Below are positions 9,523 through 21,215 of a stretch of DNA of 64,000 nucleotides, one piece after another. A model generated the notes under the pieces. That model was not told where the DNA came from. It was given only the letters and a program-made list of their open reading frames with translations, and made no database searches. Every line of letters begins with the position of its first letter. The stretch's first letter is position 1. A program made the translations under genes and the position numbers. Source of the stretch: Siphonodentalium dalli (taxonomy: Eukaryota > Mollusca > Scaphopoda > Gadilida > Siphonodentaliidae); the NCBI GenBank assembly GCA_032622095.1, contig CP136066.1, forward strand, positions 227,728,961 to 227,792,960. The letters run 5' to 3'.

Positions 9523-10009
9523 ATATGTATATACATTTAATACATTCTGTTATTGTAAAAATTATGATCAAATATATTTTTCACGAATACATTACTACTT
9601 TCAGTTGACAACTCTTGGAGTTCAGAACAAAATTTATATTTTCTATGGAATAAACTGGTTTATTGTCACATTTGTGACATATTACTGTTATTGGGGTATT
9701 TATGCAGCGGGTCAACAACGCTAAACCCGTTATAGAACAATATTAACACAGGACTTTGATGTAAAGCAGCATTGTCCCAACCGATTTGACTAGCTGGGTT
9801 ACATGAAAGGAAACTTAGACTTTAGTACACCGGAGTTGATAATACAATGTTTTGGAGCTTCCTCCTTCAATATGGCATGATATATTTTACATAATATGAT
9901 TGGGGGGGGGGGGGTTTCAAAAATTAAATGGGCCTTTAAGACTATTTAAGACTATAAGTCTATAACATTAGCTCACTAACTGCGGAAAAAACAAGGGGTA
10001 CGCATCTAA
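9523..10009. other. No gene; AT-rich with 13-G run
   Basis: Nothing recognisable except a 13-bp G homopolymer near 9902 followed by aaattaaatgggcctttaag, a phrase shared with 2966-2990. Confidence 0.4.
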
Positions 10010-10550
10010 GATGCTATGTCGAGTTTATTGGCAGTCGAAAAAAACTTCTGCCAATAACTTGGCAATAAGGCCCACAAAAGTTGGACAAACCTGGTTTTCA
10101 AACTCGTCCAGAGATATTGTTGCAAGAGACTCATATATCAAATATGGTTTGAATCAGTTAATATTTGTTTCAGTTATCATGCTAACGGTGAAAAAAAAAT
10201 GCTAAAAATAGACGAACAAAGGCCCATAACTCCGGGTAAAAAATCCGGACAAACCTGGTTTTCGAATTCGTCCGAGATTTTGTTGCAAGAGACTCATATA
10301 TCTCAAATATGGTTTGAATCAAATATTTTATTCAGTTATCGCGTCAACGGTGAAAAAATGCAAAAAGATGCAAAGATGGATAACTCTTGTCAAAAAGTTT
10401 GGACGTGACCCATTTTCTACAGGCAGTAAATAGTCATTGGGAGCAACTCACATACCAAATTTGTTTTTAATCCGTTCACAAATGTCAAAGTTATAAGGCG
10501 TTCTTTAGGTCCGACTGATCGCCCGCCTGCCAACCGTCCCTCGTCAAACC
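10010..10550 (+). repeat. Diverged tandem repeat of about 165 bp, two to three units
   Basis: The phrases ggacaaacctggttttc, aactcgtccgagat, ttgttgcaagagactcatat and tatggtttgaatca recur at about 10082 and 10246. A weaker third unit begins near 10394 (gtttggacgtgaccc). The stretch ends in gtccgactgatcgcccgcc. It is an old dispersed or tandem repeat without coding signal. Confidence 0.75.
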
Positions 10551-11331
10551 ATAAGTCGAGTTTTTTTTATAAACTTGACTAAAAATAGTACCATCAGGTC
10601 ACGTTTCTGTTTGGAGGGGGGGGGGTGGGTTGTTAGTAAGTTGACAAGGGCCAAAGACATCAAACTCAATAACTGTGTTTCATCAAATTTATTATGATTG
10701 AAAATGAAACATGATGCGCATTAATGAGAGATGGACAAACTGATTATATAGAACTGTTGTTAATGGACGAGAGTTCATTCACTCGTATGAACAGGTCCGT
10801 CAAAGAAAAAACATATTTCTAGTTCAGGTTTCACCAGCACCCAATTCATGATTTTCAAGAATATTTCCTGAATTGTTTTGTACATTTTTCATTTTTTTTA
10901 AACCAACACATTTCAATGTGGTTGTTAAATGGAAGAAAACAAAATTATTTTAATTTTGAGTCCATACCTGCCAAATACATGTAACCTGAACCAAACATTG
11001 AATTTTCTTTGGCAGCACATCCTACATTCAACTATTATATTTATGAACCATACTATATTGACAATTAGTGAACTTGATAAGAAGCCAAATATATATTTCA
11101 CAACGGAAATGGACAATCCCATAATTTGTGCAAAGACAGGGGAATGGTGGATTTGGTACTATCAAATTCGAAGACATTGTGACTCGAGGGGTGAGGTTAC
11201 TGCGTTTTCAGATATTTGAAGTTTTGGACGAGGAACCAGTCTATTCAGGAAGAGATATTGAGTGCCAAAGAAACAAGACGCCAGATTCGCATAAACAATG
11301 ACAGATGGCAATTTTCATTTATTAACCCTTT
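10551..11331. other. No gene recognised
   Basis: AT-rich sequence with a 10-G run near 10616. A 96-residue open frame at 10929-11219 has no recognisable motif, and its codons look like the AT-rich background. I do not call it a gene. Confidence 0.4.
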
Positions 11332-11785
11332 ACCCAACAAACCGGCCAAAAACGCCCAAATAAAGCTTCAACAGCCTAAAATATCTTCGGTCTGTCTCAA
11401 TATCACCATACAAATATGGATATCATTGGAACCGGTTCATCGACCACATTGTGATGGTTACAGTTATGCCCTGTGCCAATGCATTCTCTTATATATGCGA
11501 GTCGACCATAGGTCGCCTCGCATATATAAGAGAATGCATTGGCCTAAAAAAAATCTTTTTTAACACTTTTTACCATTTTTTCTTACATTCTTTAACAATT
11601 TTATAATTTTTTCTTACATTTTTTAACAATTTTTATAATATTTTTCTACATTCTTTGACAATTTTATAATTTTTAATATGTGTTAAGCCAATGCATTCTC
11701 TTATATATGCGAGGCGACCTATGGTCGACTCGCATATATAAGAGAATGCATTGGCACAGGGCCGTTCTGTTGGGTAAAGGGTTAA
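11332..11785. mobile_element. Hairpin-family MITE, full, TTAACCCTTTACCC ends
   Basis: Terminal inverted repeats are TTAACCCTTTACCCAACA at the left and its complement ending gggttaa at 11785. Two near-perfect hairpins (11475-11543 and 11691-11757) face each other across AT-rich aattttataattttttct filler. An extra left-side segment (cggccaaaaacgcccaaata to cagttatgccc) is shared with 16102 and 20022. Confidence 0.88.
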
Positions 11786-11854
11786 GAAATTACATCAACA
11801 TCGAGACGAAATTCAGTTATTAAAATGTACGTTTGCTTCCATGAAGTAGAAACT

Positions 11855-12252
11855 TGCTGTCATTTGCAGAATGAGGGTGAATTTAGTGACGCTATCCCGC
11901 ACAGCAGGCTAGCATCACCATATTCACTCTCTGGAGGCATCATTCTGCTTAGGCCTCATCTTCTGGGAAGTATCTATAGTATCAAATTTTAGTTACGTTT
12001 TTCCATCTGGGAAGTTTCTATATCCCATAATTTGCAGAAGGTAAAATCCACAATCGAGGTGCCCAATGGGTGATCATCACCAACTTCAACTGGGGAACTT
12101 CAATCTGATCCTAGATCTACCATAGCAGTTGAGGGCCTTAACAGAATGAGGTCCCCAGAGGGTGAATTTAGTGATGCTAGCCCACCATGCAGGATAGTGT
12201 CACTAAATAAACCCTCTTGGGACCTCATTCTGCAAATGACAGACATGCTATT
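11855..12252. mobile_element. CCCCAGAGGG element, full two-hairpin form
   Basis: The left part is tgtcatttgcagaatgaggg with a hairpin around cgctatcccgcacagc. The middle is catcttctgggaagtatct, and then aacttcaactggggaacttc. The right hairpin is gaggtccccagagggtgaat to acctcattctgcaaatgaca, ending at gctatttgcagg. The outer ends are inverted repeats. Several copies in the window share this architecture. Confidence 0.75.
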
Positions 12253-12415
12253 TGCAGGATTGGTTACTGAAGTTCGCGCGTTTAACTGGTCCTTGTCCCT
12301 ATTAATTGTCGATTCCTAGTAACATGACGCTTTCTGCCACAATGTCTTCAAATTTGATAGTGCCAAATTTACCACATGGATGGCTGTTATATACATTACT
12401 AACCAAACCTGGATT

Positions 12416-12838
12416 TATAGTGGTCAGACATTTGCAGAATGAGACCCCCCCCCCCCCCGCCCCAGAGGGTATATTTATTGATGCTATCCAGCACAGCAGG
12501 CTAGCATCACCAAATTCACCCTCTGTGGACCTCATTCCGCTTAGGCCTCATCTTCTGTGAAGTATCTAGTCTCAAATTAACATTGTTTTCAGTTACTCTT
12601 TCCCCTTCAGTTCAGTTCTATATCGCCTAATTTGCAGAAAATAAATTAAATATAAATGGAGGTGACGAATGGGTGAACATCACCAACTTCAACTGGGGAT
12701 CTTCAATCTGACCCTGGGTCTCCCGTAGCAGTTGAGGCCTAAGCAGAATGAGGTTCCCAGAGGGTAAATTTGGTCAGGATAGTGTCACTAAATTCATCCT
12801 CTGGACACCTCATTCAGCGAATGATAGACACACTGTAT
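12416..12838. mobile_element. CCCCAGAGGG element, diverged copy
   Basis: Same order as at 11855: a cagacatttgcagaatgaga left end with a 14-C run inserted, hairpin with cctcattccgcttaggcctc, the middle segment, a damaged right hairpin (gaggttcccagagggtaaat) and atgatagacacactgtatcc at the right end. Confidence 0.7.
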
Positions 12839-13219
12839 CCGGGTCAGGAAGCAAATTACTTTTGAAATAACCTCACATTGACATGATTAGATAGCATTGT
12901 TCTAAAATCATATAAAAGTCATACCAAATTGCATAGCTTTTATCCAAAATTGGGTAGGAAATTGCGATGCGATACCAGTTAATTTGCTCCCTGATCCCCA
13001 GATCCCGGTCTGGGTATCCCCTGACTATGTAGACTAGTACCCTGTGAATCAGGCATTTTCATATCGAATCTAAATCCGTCTGGAATTGATTCCCAGGGCT
13101 ATTTATATTTTTGTTCGTCTGAGCATTTCACATCATTCAAGTCTGAGTTCACTTGGACTATAATAGTTGAATTCAGGGTGATGACAGCTGTATTCTTCCA
13201 TTCATGAAATGATGAAATA
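12839..13219. other. Unique sequence, no gene seen
   Basis: Nothing recognised. Open frames are short and without motifs. Confidence 0.4.
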
Positions 13220-13342
13220 CAGTAATGCCCTATTTAATCGACTCCCTAACCACAGCAGAATTATGGGTAACTTTTCAGGATTTAGTCGGACATATGGCTT
13301 GTTGCCATTCATCGGAAAGCTCGATTAATTAGGGCATTACTG
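13220..13342. mobile_element. TA-flanked palindromic MITE, internally deleted
   Basis: The left arm cagtaatgccctatttaatc runs to catcggaaagctc and then jumps straight to gattaattagggcattactg. TA flanks both ends. Most of the right arm is deleted. Confidence 0.82.
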
Positions 13343-13480
13343 TAGTGGTAATTTGCTCCCACTCAGTCAAAAAAGAACTAACTAAAACAGATAACAATAT
13401 CAGAGAAAAAATAACATATACATTCATAGTTAAACCAAAATTCCCCTCTCTATGGGAGCCAAATAACATATACATTCATA

Positions 13481-13692
13481 CAGCAATGCCCTAAATAATC
13501 GACTCCTTAACCACAGCAGAATTATGGATAATTTTTCAGGATTTAGTCGGAAATATGGCTTGTTGCCATTCATCGGTAAGCTCTCACTGAGAGCTTTCCG
13601 ATGAATGGCAACAAGTCAAATTCCGACTAAATCCTGGAAAATTACCCATAATTCTGCTGTGGTTAAGGAGTCGATTATTTAGGGCATTACTG
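13481..13692. mobile_element. TA-flanked palindromic MITE, full
   Basis: The element is an almost perfect 212-bp palindrome, cagcaatgccctaaataatc to agggcattactg, centred on gctctcactgagagc. TA flanks both ends. It lies within a fragment of the tatgggaggcc element that follows. Confidence 0.88.
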
Positions 13693-13716
13693 TAGTCAAA
13701 CCAAATAGCACATCTC

Positions 13717-13997
13717 TATGGGAGGCCAAATTCACAATTAAGTATAGTTCAAATTCCATGTCTCAAAACTTCCCTAACGCTGAAATGGATGCAGCCAATA
13801 CTGATGCTAGTAACCTTTGACATATATTTACCTTAGATGATACCATTATATGTAAGGTAGTAAGGCTATAAAAAAAAACAATTACGCTTAAGTGTAATGG
13901 CATTATGCTTACAAGTAATGGAGTTGTAAGTGAAGCAATTACGCTTTAGCGTAATAGCATTATTAATAGCTATTAAATGTGAATTTGGCCTCCCATA
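13717..13997. mobile_element. MITE with TATGGGAGGCCAAATTCAC terminal inverted repeats
   Basis: The left end tatgggaggccaaattcac is matched by gtgaatttggcctcccata at the right. Inside, caattacgcttaagtgtaat and caattacgctttagcgtaat form inverted arms. A related fragment (tatgggagccaaataacata) lies at 13451-13470. Confidence 0.75.
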
Positions 13998-14292
13998 CAT
14001 CTCGCATCACAAACTTTCAGTCTGACAAAAATAGAGTCATTCTTATGTTTGGAATATAGGGTTCAGACGAGTCGGTTGCTTATATTGCTTTGTATTGGAA
14101 TCGACATTAAAACTAAAGTGTTTTAATACAGTGTGAACGTAATAATGCAATGCATTCTTCTCTTTGCAATGCAGAGATCCTGTTTTCAACACATGCCTTA
14201 TAAGACGTTTCTTGTTTTCAATCGATAAAAGATTGCCGCTGTCTTTGAAGTGAAGAAAATCAACTTGTACTAATGTCAATAGCAGGCGTGTA

Positions 14293-14610
14293 AATGTTAT
14301 AACGCAACATACGCAGCCGTGTGAATGTAATAATGCAACATACGCACCAGTGTGAACGTAATAATGCATTATACGCAGCCATGTGAATGTTATAATGCAG
14401 CATACGCACCAGTGTGAACGTAATAATGCAACATACGCAGCCGTGTGAATGTTATAACGCAACATATGCAGCAGTGTGAACGTAATAATGCAACATACGC
14501 ACCAGTGTGAACGTAATAATGCAACATACGCAGCAGTGTGAACGTAATAATGCAACATACGCAGCAGTGTGAATGTTATAACGCAACATACACAGCCGTG
14601 TGAATCATAA
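14293..14610. repeat. 31-bp minisatellite, about ten units
   Basis: Units read agcagtgtgaacgtaataat plus gcaacatacgc, alternating with a form having ccgtgtgaatgttataacgc. Because 31 is not a multiple of three, the minus-strand open frame (14043-14654) repeats every 31 residues. It is a repeat artefact. Confidence 0.92.
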
Positions 14611-14641
14611 TTTTGAGCCAGAGGCCAGTCAAAATATGTAA

Positions 14642-14891
14642 TTAACCCTCTCATGACGGGAGCTGCACTGGTGCAGCATTAAAGATCCTGTGCCAGTGCA
14701 TTCTCTTATATATGCGAGTCTTCCATAGGCAGCCTCGCATATATAAGAGAATGCACTGGCTTACAAGGTAAATATTGTTTGGCCAATGTATCCTCTTATA
14801 TATTCGAGACTCCGTTTGGGAGACTCGTATACATAAGAGAATGCATTGACACAGGGTTTTCGAATTCAGGAAGATCCAGTCATGGAAGCGA
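14642..14891. mobile_element. Hairpin-family MITE, CATGACGGGAGCTGC-type ends
   Basis: The left end is ttaaccctctcatgacggga then gctgcactggtgcagcatta. Two hairpins follow: 14690-14759 with gccagtgcattctcttatat arms and 14780-14853 with gccaatgtatcctcttatat. The right end is cacagggttttcgaattcag to ccagtcatggaagcgat. Confidence 0.78.
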
Positions 14892-15118
14892 TATGCAAAT
14901 AACTGAAATTTACAACTTTTTATGAACTGGAATTGAAAATGTTTCTATATTCTTTTAGCTGAAAATTTACCTTTAAATAAATTTTTAAGTAAAATATGTG
15001 TAACACAAAATGTTATGTCTGTGTATTTGGGAATAATAAGAAAATAAAGATGTCTTCAAAGAGTTTCTAGGATGTTTTGCCACATCCCTGACTGTATTTA
15101 AAGGGACCCAAGGCACTC

Positions 15119-15218
15119 GCAGTGGGTAAATGTAACCCATAGAGAGCCCCACATAGCCTGGAGCAGACGACTCTCCGTAGTGCATGCTTCCATCTCTGTG
15201 AGGCTCACAGTGGGTAAA
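15119..15218. mobile_element. GAGCCCC...AGCAGACGA foldback unit, single copy
   Basis: Sequence agtgggtaaatgtaacccat, then agagagccccacatagcctg, gagcagacgactctccg, and the returning arm gtgaggctcacagtgggtaa. The same unit forms the body of the 157-bp satellite at 24972-26246. Confidence 0.65.
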
Positions 15219-16101
15219 TGTGCAAAAACATAAAAGTATGAAAACATCACCACTCAGAAGAACATGGAGAAATAGATAAAAACAAATTATAATACTAATT
15301 ATTGATAGTTCTCCAATAAAAAAATTTCATCTGTTGAAACCATTGTTGTGTAAACAAAACTGTAACAGTGATTTGTCAACAAACATTGCTATTAATCTTC
15401 AAATCTATTAGGCTGTATATGATTATCACAATATATTTTAATGGTTTGATCTTTTCCAATCTTTTACAGTTGAATTTAGATTGAATTTTGTATCTTGTTG
15501 GACTAATCCTACTTTTTGGGTAATTTCAATGTAACATTAATGTTTATATAACAATAGTTTTTACATATGAAATCTCATTATTGGAGAGTTATTAATAACG
15601 AAAATAAGAACAATATCAATCTATTTTTTCATTAACTTGTTGATGTTAGATTATATTAGGCTTTTACAGACTTTTAAGTTATTTCGCATGAACCCACTTT
15701 GAAGGCCTCGTGTCCCTTTCACTGTACAATCTGATATAAGTTAAGGCCTTAATTACACTCTACTTATACAGACTTATATACAATATTTTTTCAATAATAA
15801 ATATTAACATTGAACAATATGCTATATATTAGGCCTATTCATATCAAAATATAAAATTTCATCTCAACAACCATTATGACTCCAAAAAGGTTATAAACGG
15901 CAATTATCCACAAAATCGGCATAAATGAGGCAGAATTGTGGAATGGTAATATTCATTTCACCTGTATTGGATGTAACCGATGACATGAAAACAAATTGTC
16001 GAAAGCAAAGTCTGAAAATTTTTTCCAAGCTAATTTCAGCCAAAATATTTGGCTTAGAATTTAGAAATAAACTGAAAATGACCGCAATTATTTAGTGTAT
16101 T
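15219..16101. other. AT-rich unique sequence, no gene seen
   Basis: About 880 bp without a recognisable open frame, repeat unit or inverted repeat. Confidence 0.4.
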
Positions 16102-16477
16102 TTAACCCTTTACCCAACAAACCGGCCAAATAAAGCTGCAACAGCCTAAATTATCTTGGGTCTGTCTCAATAAAACCATACAAATATGGATATCATTGGA
16201 ACCGGCTCCTTGACCACATTGTGATGGTTACAGTTATGCCCTGTGCCAATGCATTCTCTTATATATGCGAGTCGACCATAAGTCGCCTCGCATATATAAG
16301 AGAATGCATTGGCCTAAAAAAACTTTTTACCATTTTTTCTTACATTCTTTAACAATTTTATAATTTTTAATGTGTTAAGCCAATGTTTTCTCTTATATAT
16401 GCGAGGCGACCTATGGTCGACTCGCATATATAAGAGAATGCATTGGCACAGGGCCGTTCTGTTGAGTAAAGGGTTAA
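16102..16477. mobile_element. Hairpin-family MITE, full, TTAACCCTTTACCC ends
   Basis: Same organisation as 11332-11785: terminal inverted repeats, the cggccaaataaagc segment, a hairpin at 16245-16313, short AT filler and a second hairpin at 16379-16446. One arm has gccaatgttttctctt in place of gccaatgcattctctt. Confidence 0.88.
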
Positions 16478-17420
16478 AAAATCTATCAACTTCCTGTTTC
16501 CAAGAGGACCATGCACTCAATACCTGTCTCGTCGAAATGTCATTTCTCAGAACTGTGCAGGCTTCCTACCAATTACATCACATCACGTTAAGTTAACTGT
16601 TCTTTTTATCTTGGAGCCACTAATATTGAGTTCTGATTGGCACTACATGATGTGGAAAGAGAATGTGACACTCTACAACAGGTAATATGTGGGCCTGTAT
16701 TTAAAGTGACACTCTACACTACAGGTAATATGTGGGCCTGTATTTAAAGTGACACTCACTTTTGGGTGTGTCGGCGTGACACTACATTCACACTCAAATA
16801 TTGAATTGCGTCTGCATGTTCCAAAGGATCGTGACTAGCAAAATGTTTGGAAATTATTCTTGACGGTATTTAGTCATACCGCGGTATTTCATCAAATATC
16901 GTAGTCGGTATTGTGAAGGTGGATACCGTGAAGCCCTAATATATGTAATAATTAGATTATTTATTGAATAATGTTGATGTGTGCTCATGTAAGCGTACAA
17001 AACTGAAGCATATATTAATGTGAAGATGGCAGGTTGTTTTTGTTTATTATTGCACATTATTTTCCAGATTTAGTGTGGTAATTAGTGTTCTCCTGATCTT
17101 GAATTCTGGTAACGAATTCAGACATGAGTAAGCGATTATTATGTCAGCATGGTTTATGGTGGGATAAACAACTTTAAAACTCATTAAATTAATTCCATAT
17201 CAAAGAAAAATGTACAGTGATGATGATTAAGTCTCTTGTGTAATTGCCATGAATTTATCACTGGCTTTTTCAAGGTGGGGTATCTAACCCGCAATGCGGA
17301 TTTGGCTAACAGCCAGTAATTGAATGTCACTGTTAACGTCATAACAAAGGTTACTTGATGAGATTAGATTGTAATTGCACACCGCTCCTCACACCATTCA
17401 CTCGTATCCATACAAACAAG
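16478..17420. other. Unique sequence with two tandem 50-bp units, no gene
   Basis: At 16667-16756 the phrase caggtaatatgtgggcctgt plus atttaaagtgacactctaca occurs twice in tandem. The rest shows no gene. The stretch gcggtatttcatcaaatatc near 16881 suggests an old repeat. Confidence 0.4.
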
Positions 17421-17867
17421 CCAGATTATAGTGTGCCTGTCATTTGCATAATGAGGTCCCCAGAGGGTGAATTTAGTGACGCTATCCCGCATAGCAGGCT
17501 AGCATCACCAAATTCACCCTCTGGGGGACCTCATTCTGCTTGGCATCATCTTCTATGGGAGACATAGTCTCAAATTGAAGTTTCAAAGTGGTGAATATTG
17601 TGATGTACACCCATTGGGAACCTCGATTATGCAATGTGTCGTCTGCCAATTTGATGATATAGAGAAACTAAACTAAAAAAGAAATAGCATCTAACTTTCT
17701 ATAGAAATTAGTTAATAAAGAAACTTTCCAGAGAAGATGAGGCCTAAGCCGAATGAGGTCCCCAGTTGGTGAATTTAGTGATCCTATCCCGCATAGCGGG
17801 ATAGCGTCTCTAAATTCACTCTCTGGGGACCTCATTCTGCAAATGACCGATACACTATAATCAGGAT
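17421..17867. mobile_element. CCCCAGAGGG element, full two-hairpin form
   Basis: The left end is gccagattatagtgtgcctg then tcatttgcataatgaggtcc; the right end is gaccgatacactataatcag. Both hairpins are intact (tatcccgcatagcaggctag and tatcccgcatagcgggatag centres). The inner middle segment differs from other copies by deletions. Confidence 0.78.
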
Positions 17868-18041
17868 TGCATACATACAGTGTAGCACATGTATAAATAA
17901 ATAACATAACTCAAGATGCTTTATGTGAAAACAGTACAAAAATATGAAATATGAAAAATCACGATGACAGACCATGATCTGAATAAAAACGCGAACATCC
18001 CAAATAAATAATTTACAATATACAAAAATGATTCTCCATGT

Positions 18042-18455
18042 TTAACCCTTTCAGTGTCAGGTCCGAATTTTGTATCAACCCATATACCCTGTGCCAATGC
18101 ATTCTCTTATATATGCGAGTCGACCATAGGTCGCCTCGCATATATAAGAGAATGCATTGGCCTAACAATTTTTCATCATTTGTTATTATTTTTTACAATT
18201 TTTTACAATTTTAATAATTTTGTCTTATATTCTTTAACAGACTTATTTTGTAGGTTTAGTGCCAGGGAATCTTACGTTTTTCATGGGCATAAAAATTATT
18301 ACTATGAATACTTGGTGATAGTTTTGAGTTATAACATGAGTTTTTTAATTTTAATTTTTTAATTTTAAATTAATTTTTTTTTTTAAATTTAGGGTTGATT
18401 TTACAGACCGTAAATTAGGGCCGATGAGATCGGCCCCTGGCACTGAAAGGGTTAA
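18042..18455. mobile_element. Hairpin-family MITE with TTAACCCTTTCAGTG ends
   Basis: The left end ttaaccctttcagtgtcagg and right end cctggcactgaaagggttaa are inverted repeats unlike the TTACCC type. Only one hairpin (18093-18161) is present. The interior (ggtttagtgccagggaatct, tgggcataaaaattattact) is shared with 26498-26761. Confidence 0.82.
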
Positions 18456-19020
18456 TATGTTGAAAATTGACTATGAGTCAAAATGGTCTATGGATGAATG
18501 AGTCAACGAATGAATAATGGGTATTTACAAGGGAAATAGTGACAAGGACCTAATGAATATTCATGAATATATATAAAGGACAGATTTGACATGGTTGCCA
18601 GCAACTTGATCAATTCATGAAAGTGGTCATTTTGATTTCCCATCAAACGCTACACGTGGCACCGGATAAACAACGTCCTTGCCATATGGGTATCATCACC
18701 CAGGTATACATGAGGTGGAAAATCAAGATAGTCTTGATGTAAAGAGAAACTGAAAGCTCCAATTACAACAGAATACAATATTATTCATGCTAAATAAAAT
18801 AATACCAGCCTCTTCTCCCAAAATGGGCTGCTTCCTCACCATTTTATTGCATTTTATTGCTTTTTTTCTCAGACTCATTTTTTTTCACTTAAAAAAAAAA
18901 AAAACGAGCGGAGGGCAGCAGTTGTAATCTGTTGCTTTAATAATAGTTAACAACAGTCTTTATCTTGTCATTTTTGCAGCCGAGTTCCATAAATCGTCTT
19001 GTCTTTGTCCATGTTCTAAT
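18456..19020. other. Unique sequence, no gene seen
   Basis: AT-rich with an A-run near 18892 and no supportable open frame. Confidence 0.4.
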
Positions 19021-19029
19021 ACCCTCAGA

Positions 19030-19223
19030 GACCCAGAACAAAAAGTTTGCTGTCCAATCCCCCTCCCACCCCATAGAACAGTATTGTAGAAATAATGTCA
19101 GAACTAGTGTCGAGCGAGAAAAATAACATAAAGAAATTAAATTACTTTACCACCATCCCCCAACCCCGTAGAACAGTATGGCAGAAATAATGACAGAACT
19201 AGTGTCGAGCGAGAAAAATAATA
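19030..19223 (+). repeat. Two tandem units of about 115 bp
   Basis: The phrase ccatagaacagtattgtaga plus aataatgtcagaactagtgt and cgagcgagaaaaataa occurs at about 19070 and again at about 19163 with few changes. Confidence 0.7.
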
Positions 19224-19382
19224 TTATACAATTATCGCATTGTTTCGAGGTTGACACGAGGAATTGTCAACCCGTGGAAGTCAATATTCACCAAGGCCAT
19301 AGGCCGAGGTGAATATTGACTTCCAAGGGCTGACAATTCCTCGTGTCAACCAAGAAACAATGCGATAACTGTTTTATTATAT
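19224..19382. repeat. Long palindrome (about 155 bp)
   Basis: The left arm attatcgcattgtttcgagg, ttgacacgaggaattgtca, ggaagtcaatattcacc is answered by ggtgaatattgacttcc, tgacaattcctcgtgtcaa and gaaacaatgcgataa, with ggccataggcc at the centre. It is probably a foldback element. No terminal duplication is clear. Confidence 0.85.
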
Positions 19383-19614
19383 GAAACGCACTTTGATTGG
19401 ACAAGACGTTGTGACGTTGTCGCTGGGAAAACCTTATCTATTTTCAGGTCTGATAATAAGTTATGTTAACCCCTGAAGTATCTGACATCACTCAGAAACT
19501 GTTATTAACCTGTTGTTTCATTAATGAGGTGAACATCGTTAGATATCTCGATTTTTTTTGTTACGTTTTAACATAGGAATTGGGGAAAGAAACTTATGAC
19601 CATATAATAAAAAA

Positions 19615-20012
19615 ATTAAATTACTTTAACACCCCCCTCCCTGGCCCTGTTTTTTCTCTCCTGTTACCCTGAACACAGATATCATTTAATTACTTTACCA
19701 CCCTGGCCCTGTTTTTTCTCTCCTGTTACCCTCAACACAGATATCATTTTATTACTTTAACACCCCCCTCCCTGTTTTTTATCTCCTGTTACCCTGAACA
19801 CAGATATCATTTTATTACTTTACCACCACCGACCCTGTTTTTTCTCTCCTGTTACCCTGAACACAGATATCATTTTATTACTTTACCACCCCCGGCCCTG
19901 TTTTTTCTCTCCTGTTACCCTGAACACAGATATCATTTTATTACTTTAACACCCCCCTCCCCGGCCCTGTTTTTTCTCTCCTGTTACCCTGAACACAGAT
20001 ATCATTTTATTT
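19615..20012 (+). repeat. 60-71-bp minisatellite, six units
   Basis: Units read ttactttaacacccccctcc, ctggccctgttttttctctc and ctgttaccctgaacacagat followed by atcatttta. They differ in the C-rich part. Confidence 0.9.
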
Positions 20013-20021
20013 AGCCTCATG

Positions 20022-20344
20022 TTAACCCTTTACCCAACAAACCGGCCAAATAAAGCTTCAACAGCCTAAAATATCTTCGGTCTGTCTCAATAGAACCATA
20101 CAAATATGGATATCATTGGAACCGGCTCCTTGACCACATTGTGATAGTTACAGTTATGCACTGTGCCAATGCATTCTCTTATATATGCGAGTCGACCATA
20201 GGTCGCCTCGCATATATAAGAGAATGCATTGGCCTAATGTGTTAAGCCAATGAATTCTCTTATATATGCGAGGCGACCTATGGTCGACTCGCATATATAA
20301 GAGAATGCATTGGCACAGGGCCCTTCTGTTGGGTAAAGGGTTAA
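20022..20344. mobile_element. Hairpin-family MITE, compact full form
   Basis: TTAACCCTTTACCCAACA ends with complementary right end; two perfect hairpins (20165-20233 and 20246-20318) are separated by only taatgtgttaa. It is directly adjacent to the preceding minisatellite. It is the cleanest example of the family in the window. Confidence 0.9.
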
Positions 20345-21000
20345 ATTTGATCAAGTGTTTGTGTTCTACTTCCAGTAAACATGATTCGAGTCTCGCGTAA
20401 ACACGATCCGGATTTCTTTGAGTGCCGTAAATATCTCTCTGCACCAAGACTGTGATCAGTAGAGCATGAAATGACCAATGAAAATCAGCACCTGAGGTCA
20501 AAGGTTAAACTAACCCAAAAACGCCCAAAATATACAAAACTCAATATCAATGATGCAACGATACACTGTCAATATAGAAATATTTCGGATGATAAAATGC
20601 AAAATTGATGATTGCAACTAGCATGGCATAGAAGCTACACATAATGTTTCAATATTATAATTATAAAGATATGATTACGTCACTCGTATTCAATATTATA
20701 ATTATAAAGATATGATTACGTCACTCGTATTTAAATTCAGGAAGTACTATTTCTCACTCTCAGTTTTAAATTTGCACACTTTAAGTTCGTGCACAATTCT
20801 GATTGAAATCACACTCAAACAGCTCCGCTTACTGAGAAATCAGTTATCTGTCGCATTACAGTCGCTATAAAATTGCTACTAAATTATTCGGTACTAAATG
20901 TTGAAATTCTTGAAAATATTCAATTATATTGGACATATGAGGTAATACTGGACTCTTTATACACTTTTCGGTGTTTTATTGTTGTCCTAGTTTGAATTTA
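20345..21000. other. No gene; two tandem 46-bp units at 20645-20732
   Basis: The phrase caatattataattataaag plus atatgattacgtcactcgta is duplicated in tandem. Otherwise nothing was recognised. Confidence 0.4.
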
Positions 21001-21003
21001 AGG

Positions 21004-21096
21004 GTTAAACTACCCTTATGGAGCCCCTCACAGACGTGAGCAGACAATACTCAGCAATACAAGCTGTCACCTGTATGGGGCTCCATAAGGGTTAAA
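21004..21096. mobile_element. GAGCCCC...GAGCAGAC foldback unit, single copy
   Basis: Terminal inverted repeats gttaaactacccttatggag and ctccataagggttaa enclose cccctcacagac and gtgagcagacaatactcag. It is related to 15119 and the 157-bp satellite body. Confidence 0.65.
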
Positions 21097-21215
21097 GGCA
21101 TGGAAAAATGAGTGTGGAAACAATAATTGGTTTTGAAGAACTCCCCCTTATAAGTTTTAAACAGTTTTAATACCGACAAATGTAGGAGCCATCGAATCAT
21201 ATTGTACTTTTAATA

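Noticed and set aside
10929-11219. 96-codon open frame
   Set aside because: No motif, AT-rich background composition, and an overlapping open frame on the other strand.
14043-14654. 203-codon minus-strand open frame
   Set aside because: Its residues repeat every 31 positions because of the 31-bp minisatellite; no domain.
11332-20344. Telomere-like TTAACCC motifs
   Set aside because: They occur once per element as the terminal inverted repeat, not in tandem.
20154-20501. Open frames with QCILLYMR...STRIYKRMHW
   Set aside because: These residues are the translation of the hairpin-family core and recur wherever the core occurs (11216, 16314, 26430).
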